61,910 nt of DNA from an uncultured Opitutales bacterium (GTDB lineage Bacteria; Verrucomicrobiota; Verrucomicrobiia; Opitutales; Seribacteraceae): NCBI GenBank assembly GCA_943787575.1, contig CALSMY010000001.1:1-61910 (forward strand). Direction: 5' to 3'. The translations under genes were made by a program, and so were the position numbers. Shown piece by piece: positions 9,272 through 18,698 of the stretch (within the stretch, counting starts at the first letter, position 1; each line of letters begins with the position of its first letter). Under the pieces are notes generated by a model. That model searched no databases. It was not told the DNA's origin and worked only from the letters and a program-made list of their open reading frames with translations.

Positions 9272-9589
9272 TTATTTATGATCGATCGATTCGATTTCTA
9301 TAACGGATAAGAGTTGGCGATGTCCGCGACGACGCTTGTATCCTTGGCGGCGTTTCTTTTTGAAAACGATAACTTTCTTATCTTTCTTGTTTTCAAGAAT
9401 TTTGGCAGTGACCGATGCACCTTCTACAGTGGGGGATCCGAAGGTCGACTTGCCGTCTTCAACCAACATTAAAACATCGTCGATTTTGACTTGGTCACCC
9501 TCTTTGGTTTCGGGGTAGCGGTTAACGAATAGCTTGTCGCCTTTTTGAACGACGAACTGACTGCCTTGGGTGCGGATAGTGGCTTTCAT
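9272..9589 (-). CDS. rplU: 50S ribosomal protein L21
   Basis: A 105-residue L21: [14 protein letters not shown] opening, the [12 protein letters not shown] central strand, and the basic [15 protein letters not shown] tail that contacts 23S rRNA. The open frame extends further upstream, but the ATG at 9589 gives the family N-terminus and has AGAGGA upstream. First gene of the rplU-rpmA pair. Confidence 0.96.
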   Translation of the reverse strand: MKATIRTQGSQFVVQKGDKLFVNRYPETKEGDQVKIDDVLMLVEDGKSTFGSPTVEGASVTAKILENKKDKKVIVFKKKRRQGYKRRRGHRQLLSVIEIESIDHK

Positions 9590-9622
9590 GATTTTTAGGA
9601 AATCCTCTAAAAAACCAATTTC

Positions 9623-9639
9623 TTGCCTTCTTGGCAAGT
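9623..9639 (-). promoter_or_regulatory. Hairpin in the rplU leader
   Basis: A perfect 6-base-pair stem CTTGCC/GGCAAG with a five-base loop lies 34 bases before the rplU start, in the gap after the dapF homologue. On the minus strand it is followed by AAATTGG and then six T. It could terminate dapF-strand transcripts or act as a leader element controlling L21, as leader structures do in other bacteria; sequence alone does not decide. Confidence 0.4.
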
Positions 9640-9713
9640 GCGATCTTGGTATTACAGAGTATTTCCTAATGTGGATTTCGACTCTAAAATAGATTATGGT
9701 ATTGAGAAACCGA

Positions 9714-10556
9714 TCAACAAAGGCATTCAGGATCAAGGTTCATTTGGGCAACCCGAGTAGCTGGTCCTTTCATGAGTACATTAAATTTATCATCGATACT
9801 TAACAAAATTTCTCCGCCTGGCATTTCCACCGTAATTTCTTCATCGCAGGCACCCATTTTACGGGCCACTGCACCTGCGGCAGAACTACTACTACCCGAT
9901 GCAAGGGTATATCCAGCTCCACGCTCCCAGATTTCAATTTTTATTCGATTACGGTTAATTACCTGTAGAAATTGAACATTTGTACGATTTGGAAAGTTTG
10001 GATGGTTTTCCAGTTCTGCACCGTACTTTTTAGCTATTGATTCTGTTACTTCATCAAGGGGGACGACGCAGTGAGGATTGCCAATAGTCGCACCGTAGTA
10101 GTTAAAGGATGTATCAGAAAGCTCGATTTTCTCATTTAATACTTCCCTCGGGGTATCGCCCACAGAGATAGGAATGACATCACTGTGAAAACTTACCTTT
10201 CCCATTTCTACGGAAATAATAGATTTGTTGACTGCTACTTCACAGGTAACGACTCCACCGAGTGTATCGACGGTAAAGGGCTGGCCGCTAACCAATTCGG
10301 AATCCCGTAAGTACCTGGCAAATATACGTAATCCATTCCCACTTTTTTCTGCTTCACTTCCATCCGGGTTGAGGATACGCAAACCAAACTCTGCCTTATC
10401 TGAAGGCAAAGGACCCACAAGAATACCGTCCGACCCCAAACCAAAGTTGCGGTGGCAGATACGGATGGTTTCTTCGCAAGAAAATTCATGGTTTGTGGTG
10501 GATGGATTATAGACAAGGTAGTCATTCCCAAGGGCATGGTATTTTTCGAAGATCAT
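9714..10556 (-). CDS. DapF-like (diaminopimelate epimerase family) protein with Ser/Ser active site
   Basis: A 280-residue protein with the two-domain DapF fold signatures: [38 protein letters not shown] and [10 protein letters not shown]. In known DapF the two catalytic cysteines follow GSE.E-(C)GNG and LA-(C)G. Here both are serine: Ser72 (codon AGT, KSGNGLR) and Ser220 (codon TCG, ASGSSSS). The substrate-contacting Asn, Glu and Arg positions look conserved. With serines the thiol/thiolate epimerisation chemistry should not work as described, so the enzyme may be inactive, slow or do another reaction. Start ATG 10556 overlaps the DUF5069 stop (ATGA), implying coupled translation. Confidence 0.85.
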   Translation of the reverse strand: MIFEKYHALGNDYLVYNPSTTNHEFSCEETIRICHRNFGLGSDGILVGPLPSDKAEFGLRILNPDGSEAEKSGNGLRIFARYLRDSELVSGQPFTVDTLGGVVTCEVAVNKSIISVEMGKVSFHSDVIPISVGDTPREVLNEKIELSDTSFNYYGATIGNPHCVVPLDEVTESIAKKYGAELENHPNFPNRTNVQFLQVINRNRIKIEIWERGAGYTLASGSSSSAAGAVARKMGACDEEITVEMPGGEILLSIDDKFNVLMKGPATRVAQMNLDPECLC

Positions 10557-11113
10557 GAGATAAATGGTTGATTGATTATATGTGCCTGTGCAGGAGAATT
10601 CTTTCTTTCCAGTACCCATTGGATGATAGCTTTGTCATCTTTTATATTTTTTCGGGTAATACGAAGAAATTCAGCTGGATGGATATTGTTGTTTTGAAAA
10701 AAATGTCGATCTCCACCACATCCGTACATGACTTCTTCTGGCAATTCTCCTTTTAATTTTGCCCGTGCTTTGGGTAAAATCCTAGGTAACCATTCAATGC
10801 CCTCAGCTTTTTCTGATTTTGAGGGTAAGGTGTACGGGTCGATCCGTTCGGTAGATGTTTTACCATCTTGTTCATCGAGGAAATAGGACCATCTCTCATA
10901 ATGAACCATAACAAATGTGAGGAGGTCAGGTTCGTGGTGTAGGCACCAATCTTCTGCATAATCAAAGATATCTATTTTATTGATTCCATAAGAGACCAGT
11001 CTTGGGATTTCTTCTTCGATAGGAAAATATTCAGCATTTGTATTACCGGCACGGTAGAGTGATACGGCTTTTTCCCAAATGCGGGATAAATCTTGTTGGA
11101 ATTGATATGACAT
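10553..11113 (-). CDS. DUF5069-domain protein
   Basis: A 186-residue cytoplasmic protein. Its C-terminal half (WLPRILPKARAKLKGELP, then MYGCGGDRHFF and HPAEFLRI) matches what I know as DUF5069, a family common in Verrucomicrobia and Planctomycetes with no known function. The N-terminal half is acidic and aromatic-rich and I do not recognise it. ATG 11113 preferred over a TTG three codons earlier. It overlaps the DapF-like gene by four bases, so a shared role with that unusual protein is possible. Confidence 0.7.
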   Translation of the reverse strand: MSYQFQQDLSRIWEKAVSLYRAGNTNAEYFPIEEEIPRLVSYGINKIDIFDYAEDWCLHHEPDLLTFVMVHYERWSYFLDEQDGKTSTERIDPYTLPSKSEKAEGIEWLPRILPKARAKLKGELPEEVMYGCGGDRHFFQNNNIHPAEFLRITRKNIKDDKAIIQWVLERKNSPAQAHIINQPFIS

Positions 11114-11161
11114 TTGAATCAACGCACAATCGAGCGGAGATTAATAGAGGAACCAGACAGA

Positions 11162-13060
11162 TTAGGCCAAGCGAAAATCCATTTGCTTGTCCTGAGTATT
11201 GATTTTGTAGATTTGCACATTAATTTGCTGCCCGATCTTTAATTTATTCTTGGGGTTTTTTCCAAGCAGGGAGGTGCCACTTGAATTTATCCGATAGCCA
11301 AGTTCGCGGGGTAGGGAACGAATGGGAACAAAACCACGGGCAAGAGTATCCGTTAATTCTACAAAAAACCCCCGACGATTAATCTCTGTGATCAAAGCTT
11401 CATGTTTTACAGGATTCCTACTTTCCAAGTCCCGCTTGTAGTACAAAATTAACTTATCTTTGACCGATTCCCGTTCGGCATCGACACTGTTTCGCTCACT
11501 TACCGAAAGCTTTTTGGCAAGTCCTTCCAATGATTCCTGGGATGAATTTTTATTAGGATTCTTTCTGATTAATGCTTCTATCGCCCGATGAGTAACCAAA
11601 TCTGCATACCTACGAATAGGAGAGGTGAAATGCAGATAATCTTGCATTGCCAATCCATAATGCCCATCTGGGCTAGCTCGGTAGCAAGCTTGTTGTAAAC
11701 TGCGAAGAAATTTGATTCTCAAAACTTGAGAGATTGGAGATCGCTTGATTTGGGCGAGCATCTTTTGCACTTCCTTACGAACGGTTAATTCACCACAGGA
11801 TATACCAAAGAGGGACATGAAATGTCTCAATTCTTGTAAGTTTTCAGGATCTGGATCTGGGTGTGTTCGGTAAACAACAGGAAGCCTCCGTTTTCGAGTT
11901 TGTCGGGCTATAGTTTGGTTAGCCAAGAGCATGAATTCCTCGATTAGTTGATGACTTTCATCGTCCGTATTTTGATAAATCTTTTCGGGTTGCCCCATCT
12001 CGTCTACAAGGATTTTGACTTCGCAGGAAGAAAGTTCAAGAGATCCATGATCCATTCGCTTTTGGCGCAGGATGGACGCGGTTTTTCCAAGTGTTTGAAT
12101 GGTATAATGAATTTTTCCCAAGATGGATTCGTTTACTTCATTAAGCGGGATGCCAGGATTTCCAGAATATCGACTAGGTGGTGGGGAAGCTTGAAGAATT
12201 TCTTTAAGGTTATCTTTTTTTAGAAAGAGCAATGCCTGTTCGTAAGTAAGTCTTTTGTCACTGCAAATAACTGATTCAAAAAGATGGTGTCCTTGAAGTT
12301 CAAACTTGGAGGAAAAGCGGAAAATGACAGATTTTACCAACCGGTCTTGGCCCTCGACTAAGCTACATATCCCACTGGACAAAGTATGTGGGAGCATGGG
12401 AACAACTTCGCCAACAAGATAGGTTGAGTTGGCTCTTTTTTTTGCTTCATTGTCCAAGGCAGAACCTCGTTTTACATAATGAGAAACATCAGCAATATGG
12501 ACTCCTATCTCAAGATCACCGTTGTCCAACTTAGTCATGGAAATGGCATCATCAAAGTCACGTGCGTCTAAAGGATCTATGGTCAAGGTGAAGGTATTGC
12601 GCATATCCTTTCTACCTTTACAGTCCTTGCTTGTTACTTTTTCTCCAAACGCGTTTGCTTCATCTTCAACCGCGCGGGGAAATGATTGGGAGAGTCCATA
12701 CTTAGCCAGTATACCCTTATGGTCAGTTCGAGCGTCATCAGCTGGTCCTAGGACCTTGATGATTTTACATGTTGGAATGCGTGCAGGCGGATCCCATCGT
12801 ACAAATTTTACAAGGACTTTATCGTTTTCTTGGGCATTTCTTGTGTCCCCCATGACTTTAAAAGGCATAGGAATTCTGGAATTTTCCGAATTAACAATAG
12901 GCCTGCCGATTTCACTACTGAAAAACCCAAGAAATTCATCGGTCTTTCGCCTTACAATCCTTCCAACTTCATACCTTGGGGGTTTAGGCTTACCAAATTT
13001 CTTTTTTTTGTCTTTTTTTTTGGGAGGTAATGTGAACAGTTCAACCACATCTCCGTGCAA
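11162..13060 (-). CDS. rnr: RNase R/RNase II family 3'-5' exoribonuclease, 5' end frameshifted
   Basis: Processive 3'-5' RNA degradation. The RNB catalytic block is clear (TLTIDPLDARDFDDAISM with the metal-binding Asp residues, then IGVHIADVSHYV, CSLVEGQDRL and SPIRRYADLV), followed by a C-terminal S1 domain. The uninterrupted frame begins at a TTG at 13060, but the protein clearly starts earlier: in the same frame EVISLARGRSSTSLHGD precedes, and beyond a one-base deletion near 13100 the next frame reads GTIFFVRNGRTKVVLADTE, a normal cold-shock-domain opening. Coding sense reaches about 13160, ending at a run of nine A with no usable start codon, so a second indel there is possible. Confidence 0.85.
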   Translation of the reverse strand: MHGDVVELFTLPPKKKDKKKKFGKPKPPRYEVGRIVRRKTDEFLGFFSSEIGRPIVNSENSRIPMPFKVMGDTRNAQENDKVLVKFVRWDPPARIPTCKIIKVLGPADDARTDHKGILAKYGLSQSFPRAVEDEANAFGEKVTSKDCKGRKDMRNTFTLTIDPLDARDFDDAISMTKLDNGDLEIGVHIADVSHYVKRGSALDNEAKKRANSTYLVGEVVPMLPHTLSSGICSLVEGQDRLVKSVIFRFSSKFELQGHHLFESVICSDKRLTYEQALLFLKKDNLKEILQASPPPSRYSGNPGIPLNEVNESILGKIHYTIQTLGKTASILRQKRMDHGSLELSSCEVKILVDEMGQPEKIYQNTDDESHQLIEEFMLLANQTIARQTRKRRLPVVYRTHPDPDPENLQELRHFMSLFGISCGELTVRKEVQKMLAQIKRSPISQVLRIKFLRSLQQACYRASPDGHYGLAMQDYLHFTSPIRRYADLVTHRAIEALIRKNPNKNSSQESLEGLAKKLSVSERNSVDAERESVKDKLILYYKRDLESRNPVKHEALITEINRRGFFVELTDTLARGFVPIRSLPRELGYRINSSGTSLLGKNPKNKLKIGQQINVQIYKINTQDKQMDFRLA

Positions 13061-13168
13061 TGAAGTGGATGATCTTCCCCGAGCAAGAGAAATAACTTCT
13101 CAGTATCAGCTAGAACAACCTTCGTTCTGCCGTTTCTTACAAAAAAGATTGTGCCAAGTAATTTTTTT

Positions 13169-13961
13169 TTACTTTGCAGGGGATGTATTAGTTACTGACC
13201 TCAGGATATCCCAACCTTCAGGAAGAGCTTCTTTGGGGTCATTTACCGTTTCAATATCGGTATTTTCATCTGCATCTTCTGCTGGTGGTTTTGCAAATAC
13301 GCCTTCCCCGTCTTCAGTAGCGGTTTTTTCGTACCACTCGACTTTGCCGTTGGAAAATAAAACATGTCCACCATCACCACTCCAAGGGAGTCTGCTTCCC
13401 ATTCTTCACCATTGTGTCCACGAGCGAGTCGGCATCCCACTCTTCGGAGGTGTGACGCCTCACATCATGGGCAACCACCTCTTGTGAAAGATTTTGATCC
13501 ATCTTAGTGACTAGCATCCCTCTCCCTCAGGATATAGGCGAATGGTCCAACCAGATTGGCATGATTTCTTGTTCATCGATCTCAAGCCATGCCTGGGATC
13601 TGGTCGGATATTATGGAGGGTTTACCAGCACCACCATCATCCGTAAGAGCAAGAACCGTCATCTTCCTCATAAACCAAAAAGAAGCTTCGGGTTGCTAGT
13701 TTTCTTGCGAAACCAAACTGCAAATCCAGCTGGAGATTGTTCATCAAAGATTCTGATGGGGAATTTTGCTTGGCCTTTGTAAGCTTGAACAATGCCCTTA
13801 TGGATATCCATAAGTTTATCTTGGCAGCTAAGCTGTCCTGCTTGTCCAAAGATGCCTCCAAATGCACCAATGGCAATTCCGGCTAATATGCCTATGATTG
13901 TAATGACAACAAGAAGTTCGATAAGGGTGAAGCCTTTACGCTTAGAATGGTGCTTTTTCAT
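13169..13961 (-). pseudogene. Type II/IV pseudopilin-like gene, multiply frameshifted
   Basis: Starts (ATG 13961) as a prepilin: basic MKKHHSKRKG, then FTLIELLVVITIIGILAGIA, with the prepilin peptidase site G/F and Glu+5. The frame then breaks. Sense fragments continue in other frames: DDGGAGKPSIISDQIPG, WLEIDEQEIMPIWLDHSP, a stretch MLVTKMDQNLSQEVVAHD after an in-frame TGA, and finally SGDGGHVLFSNGKVEWYEKT near 13350. That last piece resembles the LFxDGHVxWY end of verrucomicrobial pseudopilins. At least three frame changes and one stop lie within about 400 bases. It begins 19 bases after glyA and runs into rnr. Either a decayed gene or very poor consensus. Confidence 0.7.
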
Positions 13962-13980
13962 AAGGAACAGTTTTAATTTT

Positions 13981-15281
13981 TTAAGACAAATCAGTATGGT
14001 AAGGGAAATCTTGAGCAAAGTGCAAGCGACTTCTCCCGCTGTGTTCAATGGTTGATGCTTCATCTGGAGCTTGCAGAATTTTGTAAACAATGCCTGCAAT
14101 AATTTCCATCTCTGCTTCTTTCATGCCTCTGGATGTAACTGCAGGTGTGCCAATGCGCAGACCACTTGTTTGGAATGGACTACGGGTTTCTCCGGTACGG
14201 TATTTCGATTTAGGGTAAGATTAGCTCCCTCTAGAGCTAGTTGAGCAACCTTACCAGTCATCTCTGGGTGAGAGGGGCGAAGGTCCAGGAGGAGTAGGTG
14301 GTTATCAGTTCCACCACTAACCACATGAAACCCAAGACCGGTCAAGGCATTAGCCATGGCATGTGCGTTTGATTTTACCTGTTTTTGATAAGTGATAAAC
14401 TCGGGTTTTCCTGCTTCTTGAAAGCAGGTAGCCTTGGCTGCGATCACATGCATGAGCGGTCCTCCTTGGTTGCCAGGAAAAACTGCTGAATCAATCGCTT
14501 TTGCATATTCTTCCTTGCAAAGAATGAGACCCCCTCTCGGACCCCTTAGGGTTTTGTGAGTCGTGGTGGTTACAAAGTCGGCATGAGGCACGGGAGATGG
14601 GTGTAGCCCGGCGGCTACCAATCCAGCAATATGGGCTATATCAGCAAGAAGCAGGGCACCATTGGCTTTGGCAATTTTACCCATACGTTCAAAGTCAATG
14701 GTTCTTGAATAAGCAGAAGCTCCAACTGTAATGAGTTTGGGTTTTTCTTGTTCTGCCAAAGCCTCGATGGAATCGTAATCAATTCTGCCACTGGTAGTGT
14801 CTACTCCGTAGTTAATTACTTCGTAGAGCATGCCGCTGCAATTTTTGGGATGGCCATGAGTAAGGTGTCCACCGTCTTGTAAGCTCATGGTAAGAATCTT
14901 GTCTCCTGGTTGGAGCATGGCAAAGTAGACCGCGGTGTTGGCTTGGCTGCCCGAGTGGGGCTGAACATTTGCATGTTCTGCTCCAAAAAGCCGTTTAGCT
15001 CTCTCAATCGCCAAACTTTCGGCGACATCTACATGTTCGCAACCACCGTAGTATCTTTTGGCGGGGTATCCCTCGGCATATTTGTTGGTCAATACGCTTC
15101 CGGTCGCTTCGATAATTGCAGGTAGGGTAAAATTTTCAGATGCAATTAATTCGATATGGGTTTGTTGCCTTTGCCTTTCCTGTTCGATTGCTTGGTGGAT
15201 TTGAGGGTCAATCTCGGACAGGGGGCGAGCGTCCAGCGTGGAAGAAAGTAGGGTGGATGGTGTATCGGTTTCGATCGTCAT
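13981..15281 (-). CDS. glyA: Serine hydroxymethyltransferase, one frameshift near the 3' end
   Basis: PLP enzyme interconverting serine and glycine while loading one-carbon units on tetrahydrofolate. Family motifs: [23 protein letters not shown], and [14 protein letters not shown] with the PLP lysine. The open frame stops at 14121 with an abnormal tail after NRNTVP. The next frame carries the true C-terminus ([20 protein letters not shown], then ending PYHTDLS) to a TAA at 13981. One missing G at about 14193 (CCGGAG for CCGGGAG) restores a normal protein of about 433 residues. As glyA is normally essential or near-essential, a sequence error is more likely than a pseudogene. Confidence 0.92.
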
Positions 15282-15306
15282 AATTTAATTGATTTATTCT
15301 AAAAAT

Positions 15307-15810
15307 TTAGAGGTTTTTTTCAACCCAGTTGATCAAGGATGGAATTGCTTCGAGCATACGGTCTCTACATTGGCGATAAACTTCAATGTCCTGACCATAA
15401 GGATCGGGGAGTTCCTTGGTTTCTCCCTCCACAAATTCTCGCATTAAATATATGGGGTAGCCCTCGGGTAGTTCGAAGTACATATTAATTAATGCCCGAT
15501 GTGATTCGGTCATACAAAAAACGACAGAAGCTTCTTGCAAGGAGGTTCGCGTTAGGCCGGAACTACGGTGATCACGAATATCAACCTTGATTTCCTCGCA
15601 TGCATCTATGGAGTTTTGCGATGCTTTATCGCCATCCATGGCCGATAGACCGGCTGAGTAGGCAAGAATCTTTTTGGAACTATTAGATTCGTCCACCGCT
15701 TTTGCAAATAAACGCTCGGCCATCGGACTTCGGCATACATTTGCCGTACAGATAAAAAGAACTTTTTTAAGTTCTTTTCTCTCTTTTTTCGCTCGACTCT
15801 TTTTGCCCAT
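15307..15810 (-). CDS. Low-molecular-weight protein-tyrosine/arginine phosphatase
   Basis: A 167-residue protein with the CX5R(S) P-loop CTANVCRS (nucleophile Cys21, Arg27) near the N-terminus and the general-acid loop ELPDPYG near the C-terminus. A 16-residue lysine/arginine-rich N-terminal extension precedes the domain. Such enzymes dephosphorylate tyrosine kinases of polysaccharide export (Wzb type) or phospho-arginine (YwlE type); no kinase lies nearby, so the substrate is open. It sits between purD and glyA on the same strand, 25 bases before glyA. Confidence 0.88.
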   Translation of the reverse strand: MGKKSRAKKERKELKKVLFICTANVCRSPMAERLFAKAVDESNSSKKILAYSAGLSAMDGDKASQNSIDACEEIKVDIRDHRSSGLTRTSLQEASVVFCMTESHRALINMYFELPEGYPIYLMREFVEGETKELPDPYGQDIEVYRQCRDRMLEAIPSLINWVEKNL

Positions 15811-15862
15811 TTGCGTGGTTAATCTTCATCTGCAATCGATCTGATGGCAAGGGTGAACCTCT

Positions 15863-17149
15863 TTAAGATCGGGAAAATTCACGGTGTCCAATATCTTTGC
15901 GGTAATATTTTGAGGAGAACTCTACAGATTTGCATAATTCATACGCCGAGTCCCTTGCATCCTGCAGGCTTTTACCTGTACCTACGGCCCCTAACACGCG
16001 TCCGCCAGAACTAACCACACTTCCATCGGCAGTCGAGGCTGTGCCAGCATGAATCAATAGAGTGGATGAGGGGAGCGGAGAGGGCGGGGTAATCGTATCT
16101 CCCTTTGGATAATTCCCAGGATATCCTTCGCTGGCCAGCACGACTACCATGGCAAACTCCTGTTTTATTCTGAGTTGCTCAGGCAAGGGTTCACCTTTGG
16201 CCGAGGAAATAAGTACGGGGACAAGGTCTTGATCGACCAGGGGTAAAATTACTTGGGTTTCGGGATCGCCAAAGCGAACATTAAATTCCAACACTTTGGG
16301 GCCCGATTTCGTAAGCATTAATCCAATATACAGGGTTCCGCGAAATTCCATACCTTCCGACTTTAATCCGGCCAAAGTTGGACGAACGATACTCACCTCA
16401 TATTCGGCAAGCATGGATGGACTCACCAAAGAAGTGGGTGCATAAGCTCCCATTCCCCCGGTGTTAGGACCCGTATCTCCTTCGCCCACCTTTTTATGAT
16501 CCTGGCTCATTGGCAGAGTAACATAATTTTCACCTGAACAAATTAAATGGAGGGAGGCTTCCTCTCCTTCTAGAAATTCTTCGATCACCACTTCGCTTCC
16601 GCTTGCACCAAAACGATTTCCGCTGAGCATGTCGTGTATCTCTGTTTCCGCTTCCTCTTTGCTGTTGCAAATAATCACGCCCTTACCTGCGGCCAAGCCA
16701 CTAGCTTTTACCACCACGGGGAGGGAGCAGGATTGTAAATATTCAAGTGCGGGTTCAACCTCGCAAAAATTGCCATATTCAGCGGTCGGAATGTTATGTC
16801 GGGCAAGAAAGTCTTTGGAGAATGCTTTGCTCCCCTCGAGTCTTGCGCATGCTGCATTGGGCCCGTAAGCAAGGACGCCCGCTTCATTCAAGGCGTCGAC
16901 CACCCCATTGCAGAGAGGGACTTCGGGGCCGACCACTACAAGATCGATCTCTTCCTCTTTCGCTATGTTTAAAATACTTTCGTTGTCTTCCACAGCTACG
17001 GGAAGGACACGGAATTCCTGCTCGATACCTCCATTGCCAGGAGCGACTAACACCTCATTAACGAGGGGACTTTGAGAACAGATTTTGGCAAGTGTGTGTT
17101 CGCGCCCACCACTGCCAAGGACGAGAATGTTAAGGTTTTTTTCATTCAT
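15863..17149 (-). CDS. purD: Phosphoribosylamine-glycine ligase
   Basis: GAR synthetase, step two of purine synthesis, joining glycine to phosphoribosylamine with ATP. 428 residues with LVLGSGGREHTLA start, the AAGKGVIIC ATP-grasp loop, GPNTGGMGAY, and EFNVRFGDPETQ metal-binding segment. It is upstream of glyA on the same strand; GlyA supplies the glycine and one-carbon units purine synthesis uses, so the grouping makes metabolic sense. ATG 17149 gives the standard N-terminus. Confidence 0.96.
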   Translation of the reverse strand: MNEKNLNILVLGSGGREHTLAKICSQSPLVNEVLVAPGNGGIEQEFRVLPVAVEDNESILNIAKEEEIDLVVVGPEVPLCNGVVDALNEAGVLAYGPNAACARLEGSKAFSKDFLARHNIPTAEYGNFCEVEPALEYLQSCSLPVVVKASGLAAGKGVIICNSKEEAETEIHDMLSGNRFGASGSEVVIEEFLEGEEASLHLICSGENYVTLPMSQDHKKVGEGDTGPNTGGMGAYAPTSLVSPSMLAEYEVSIVRPTLAGLKSEGMEFRGTLYIGLMLTKSGPKVLEFNVRFGDPETQVILPLVDQDLVPVLISSAKGEPLPEQLRIKQEFAMVVVLASEGYPGNYPKGDTITPPSPLPSSTLLIHAGTASTADGSVVSSGGRVLGAVGTGKSLQDARDSAYELCKSVEFSSKYYRKDIGHREFSRS

Positions 17150-17235
17150 TCTCTATTGGTTTTCTTGAATCATTTGATGAAGTCGAGGCAATTTGTCTTT
17201 GCCTTTCTTCCATCCGCCCTATTTTCAATGTTTCT

Positions 17236-18684
17236 ATGCGGGTATTTTTTATTGGAATATGTGGAACGGCTATGGGTAATGCGGCTGTATTGCTCAAAAA
17301 AATGGGCCACGAAGTGGCGGGTTCCGATGCTGGGGTTTATCCACCTATGTCCGAGGTGTTGGAAGATTCTGGCATTCAATTATTTGAAGGCTTTGCTGAA
17401 GAAGAAATGACTAACTGGCAGCCAGACCGTGTGGTAGTGGGCAATGCAGTTTCCCGGGGGAATCCTCAGGTAGAAAAACTTTTAATTGATCGAGAGACTC
17501 CATTTGTTTCTTTGCCTCAATTAATTGGCGAGGATTTGATTGGAAACCGTCCATCCATTGTGGTTGCAGGAACTCATGGAAAAACCACAACCACCGCACT
17601 AGCCGCATATTCCTTACACTCATCCGCGATAAATCCTGGTTATTTGATCGGAGGAGTACCGCTCGACCTGCCTGCTGGTAATGAACTTGGTGGTTTGTCT
17701 GCCCCCTTTGTAATTGAAGGAGATGAATATGATTCCGCATTTTTTGATAAACGCAGCAAATTTATCCATTATCGTCCACGCATATTGATTCTCAATAACC
17801 TGGAATTTGATCACGGAGATATTTTTCGGGACTTGGAAGATATATCACGCAGTTTTTCTCATCTCTTACGGATTGTTCCATCGAATGGATATGTTTTACG
17901 AAATGGAGATGATCCTAACCTGCTCGCGTTGCCTGATTCTCCATGGACTGAAGTATTTTCTGTTGGCGTGGAAAAATCCAACGACTTAGTAATTGCCAAC
18001 TTTGAGGAAGATACAACTGGGAGCCAATTTGATCTGGTTTGGCGGGGAGAATTGGTCAGGCAGATAAGGTTTGGCATGCCTGGTCTGTTTAATGTCCGAA
18101 ATTTAGCGATGGCTATATTGTCCGCGTCCCTCGTTCAATCTTTTGATCGGGACAAGCAGTCTGTTTCTGAAAATCCATTTTTGGGAGCCAAAGAAATTGA
18201 TTATTCGAACTGCCGGGGAGTGAAGCGCCGTCAGGAAGTTTTATTAGACCAGGAAAATTTATTGGTCTTATCCGACTTCGCCCATCATCCAACCGCAATT
18301 TCTGGGGCATTGGAATCGCTGCGGTCCCGTTGGCCAGACAGAAAAATTATTGCCTGTTTTGAACCCCGTAGCAATACCGCGGTGACCAATGTTTTTCAGG
18401 ATCGTTTCGCGGAGTCCCTTGCTTTGGCTGATCATGCCTTGATTGGACAAGTTCACAGGGCCGAACGAATTGCTCCAGAAAAAAGAATAGATACCCAAGA
18501 GATCGTTGAGTTTATTAAGGCAAAGGGAAGGCAAGCAAATGCCTTTGAGAGCAACCGCAAACTTGGAGACTTTCTTCGAGATGAATTTGATAGTGCTTCG
18601 AAACTCAAATCAATGGTGGTGTTTTTTTCCAATGGATCTTTTGATGGAGTCATCCAAGAGTTTGTGAAAGTCGTTCGAAATTAG
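17236..18684 (+). CDS. mpl: UDP-N-acetylmuramate:L-Ala-gamma-D-Glu-meso-DAP ligase
   Basis: Recycles murein tripeptide by attaching it to UDP-MurNAc. Mur ligase architecture over 482 residues: N-terminal Rossmann-like FFIGICGTAMGNAAVLLKKM, ATP loop VVAGTHGKTTTTALAA, and central EGDEYDSAFFDKRSKF, which is characteristic of Mpl rather than MurC. Presence of Mpl implies meso-DAP peptidoglycan and a Gram-negative style cell wall. Divergent from purD across 86 bases. The following 71-residue membrane protein gene starts 15 bases later. Confidence 0.93.
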   Translation: MRVFFIGICGTAMGNAAVLLKKMGHEVAGSDAGVYPPMSEVLEDSGIQLFEGFAEEEMTNWQPDRVVVGNAVSRGNPQVEKLLIDRETPFVSLPQLIGEDLIGNRPSIVVAGTHGKTTTTALAAYSLHSSAINPGYLIGGVPLDLPAGNELGGLSAPFVIEGDEYDSAFFDKRSKFIHYRPRILILNNLEFDHGDIFRDLEDISRSFSHLLRIVPSNGYVLRNGDDPNLLALPDSPWTEVFSVGVEKSNDLVIANFEEDTTGSQFDLVWRGELVRQIRFGMPGLFNVRNLAMAILSASLVQSFDRDKQSVSENPFLGAKEIDYSNCRGVKRRQEVLLDQENLLVLSDFAHHPTAISGALESLRSRWPDRKIIACFEPRSNTAVTNVFQDRFAESLALADHALIGQVHRAERIAPEKRIDTQEIVEFIKAKGRQANAFESNRKLGDFLRDEFDSASKLKSMVVFFSNGSFDGVIQEFVKVVRN

Positions 18685-18698
18685 TCTTTCTGTAAACC

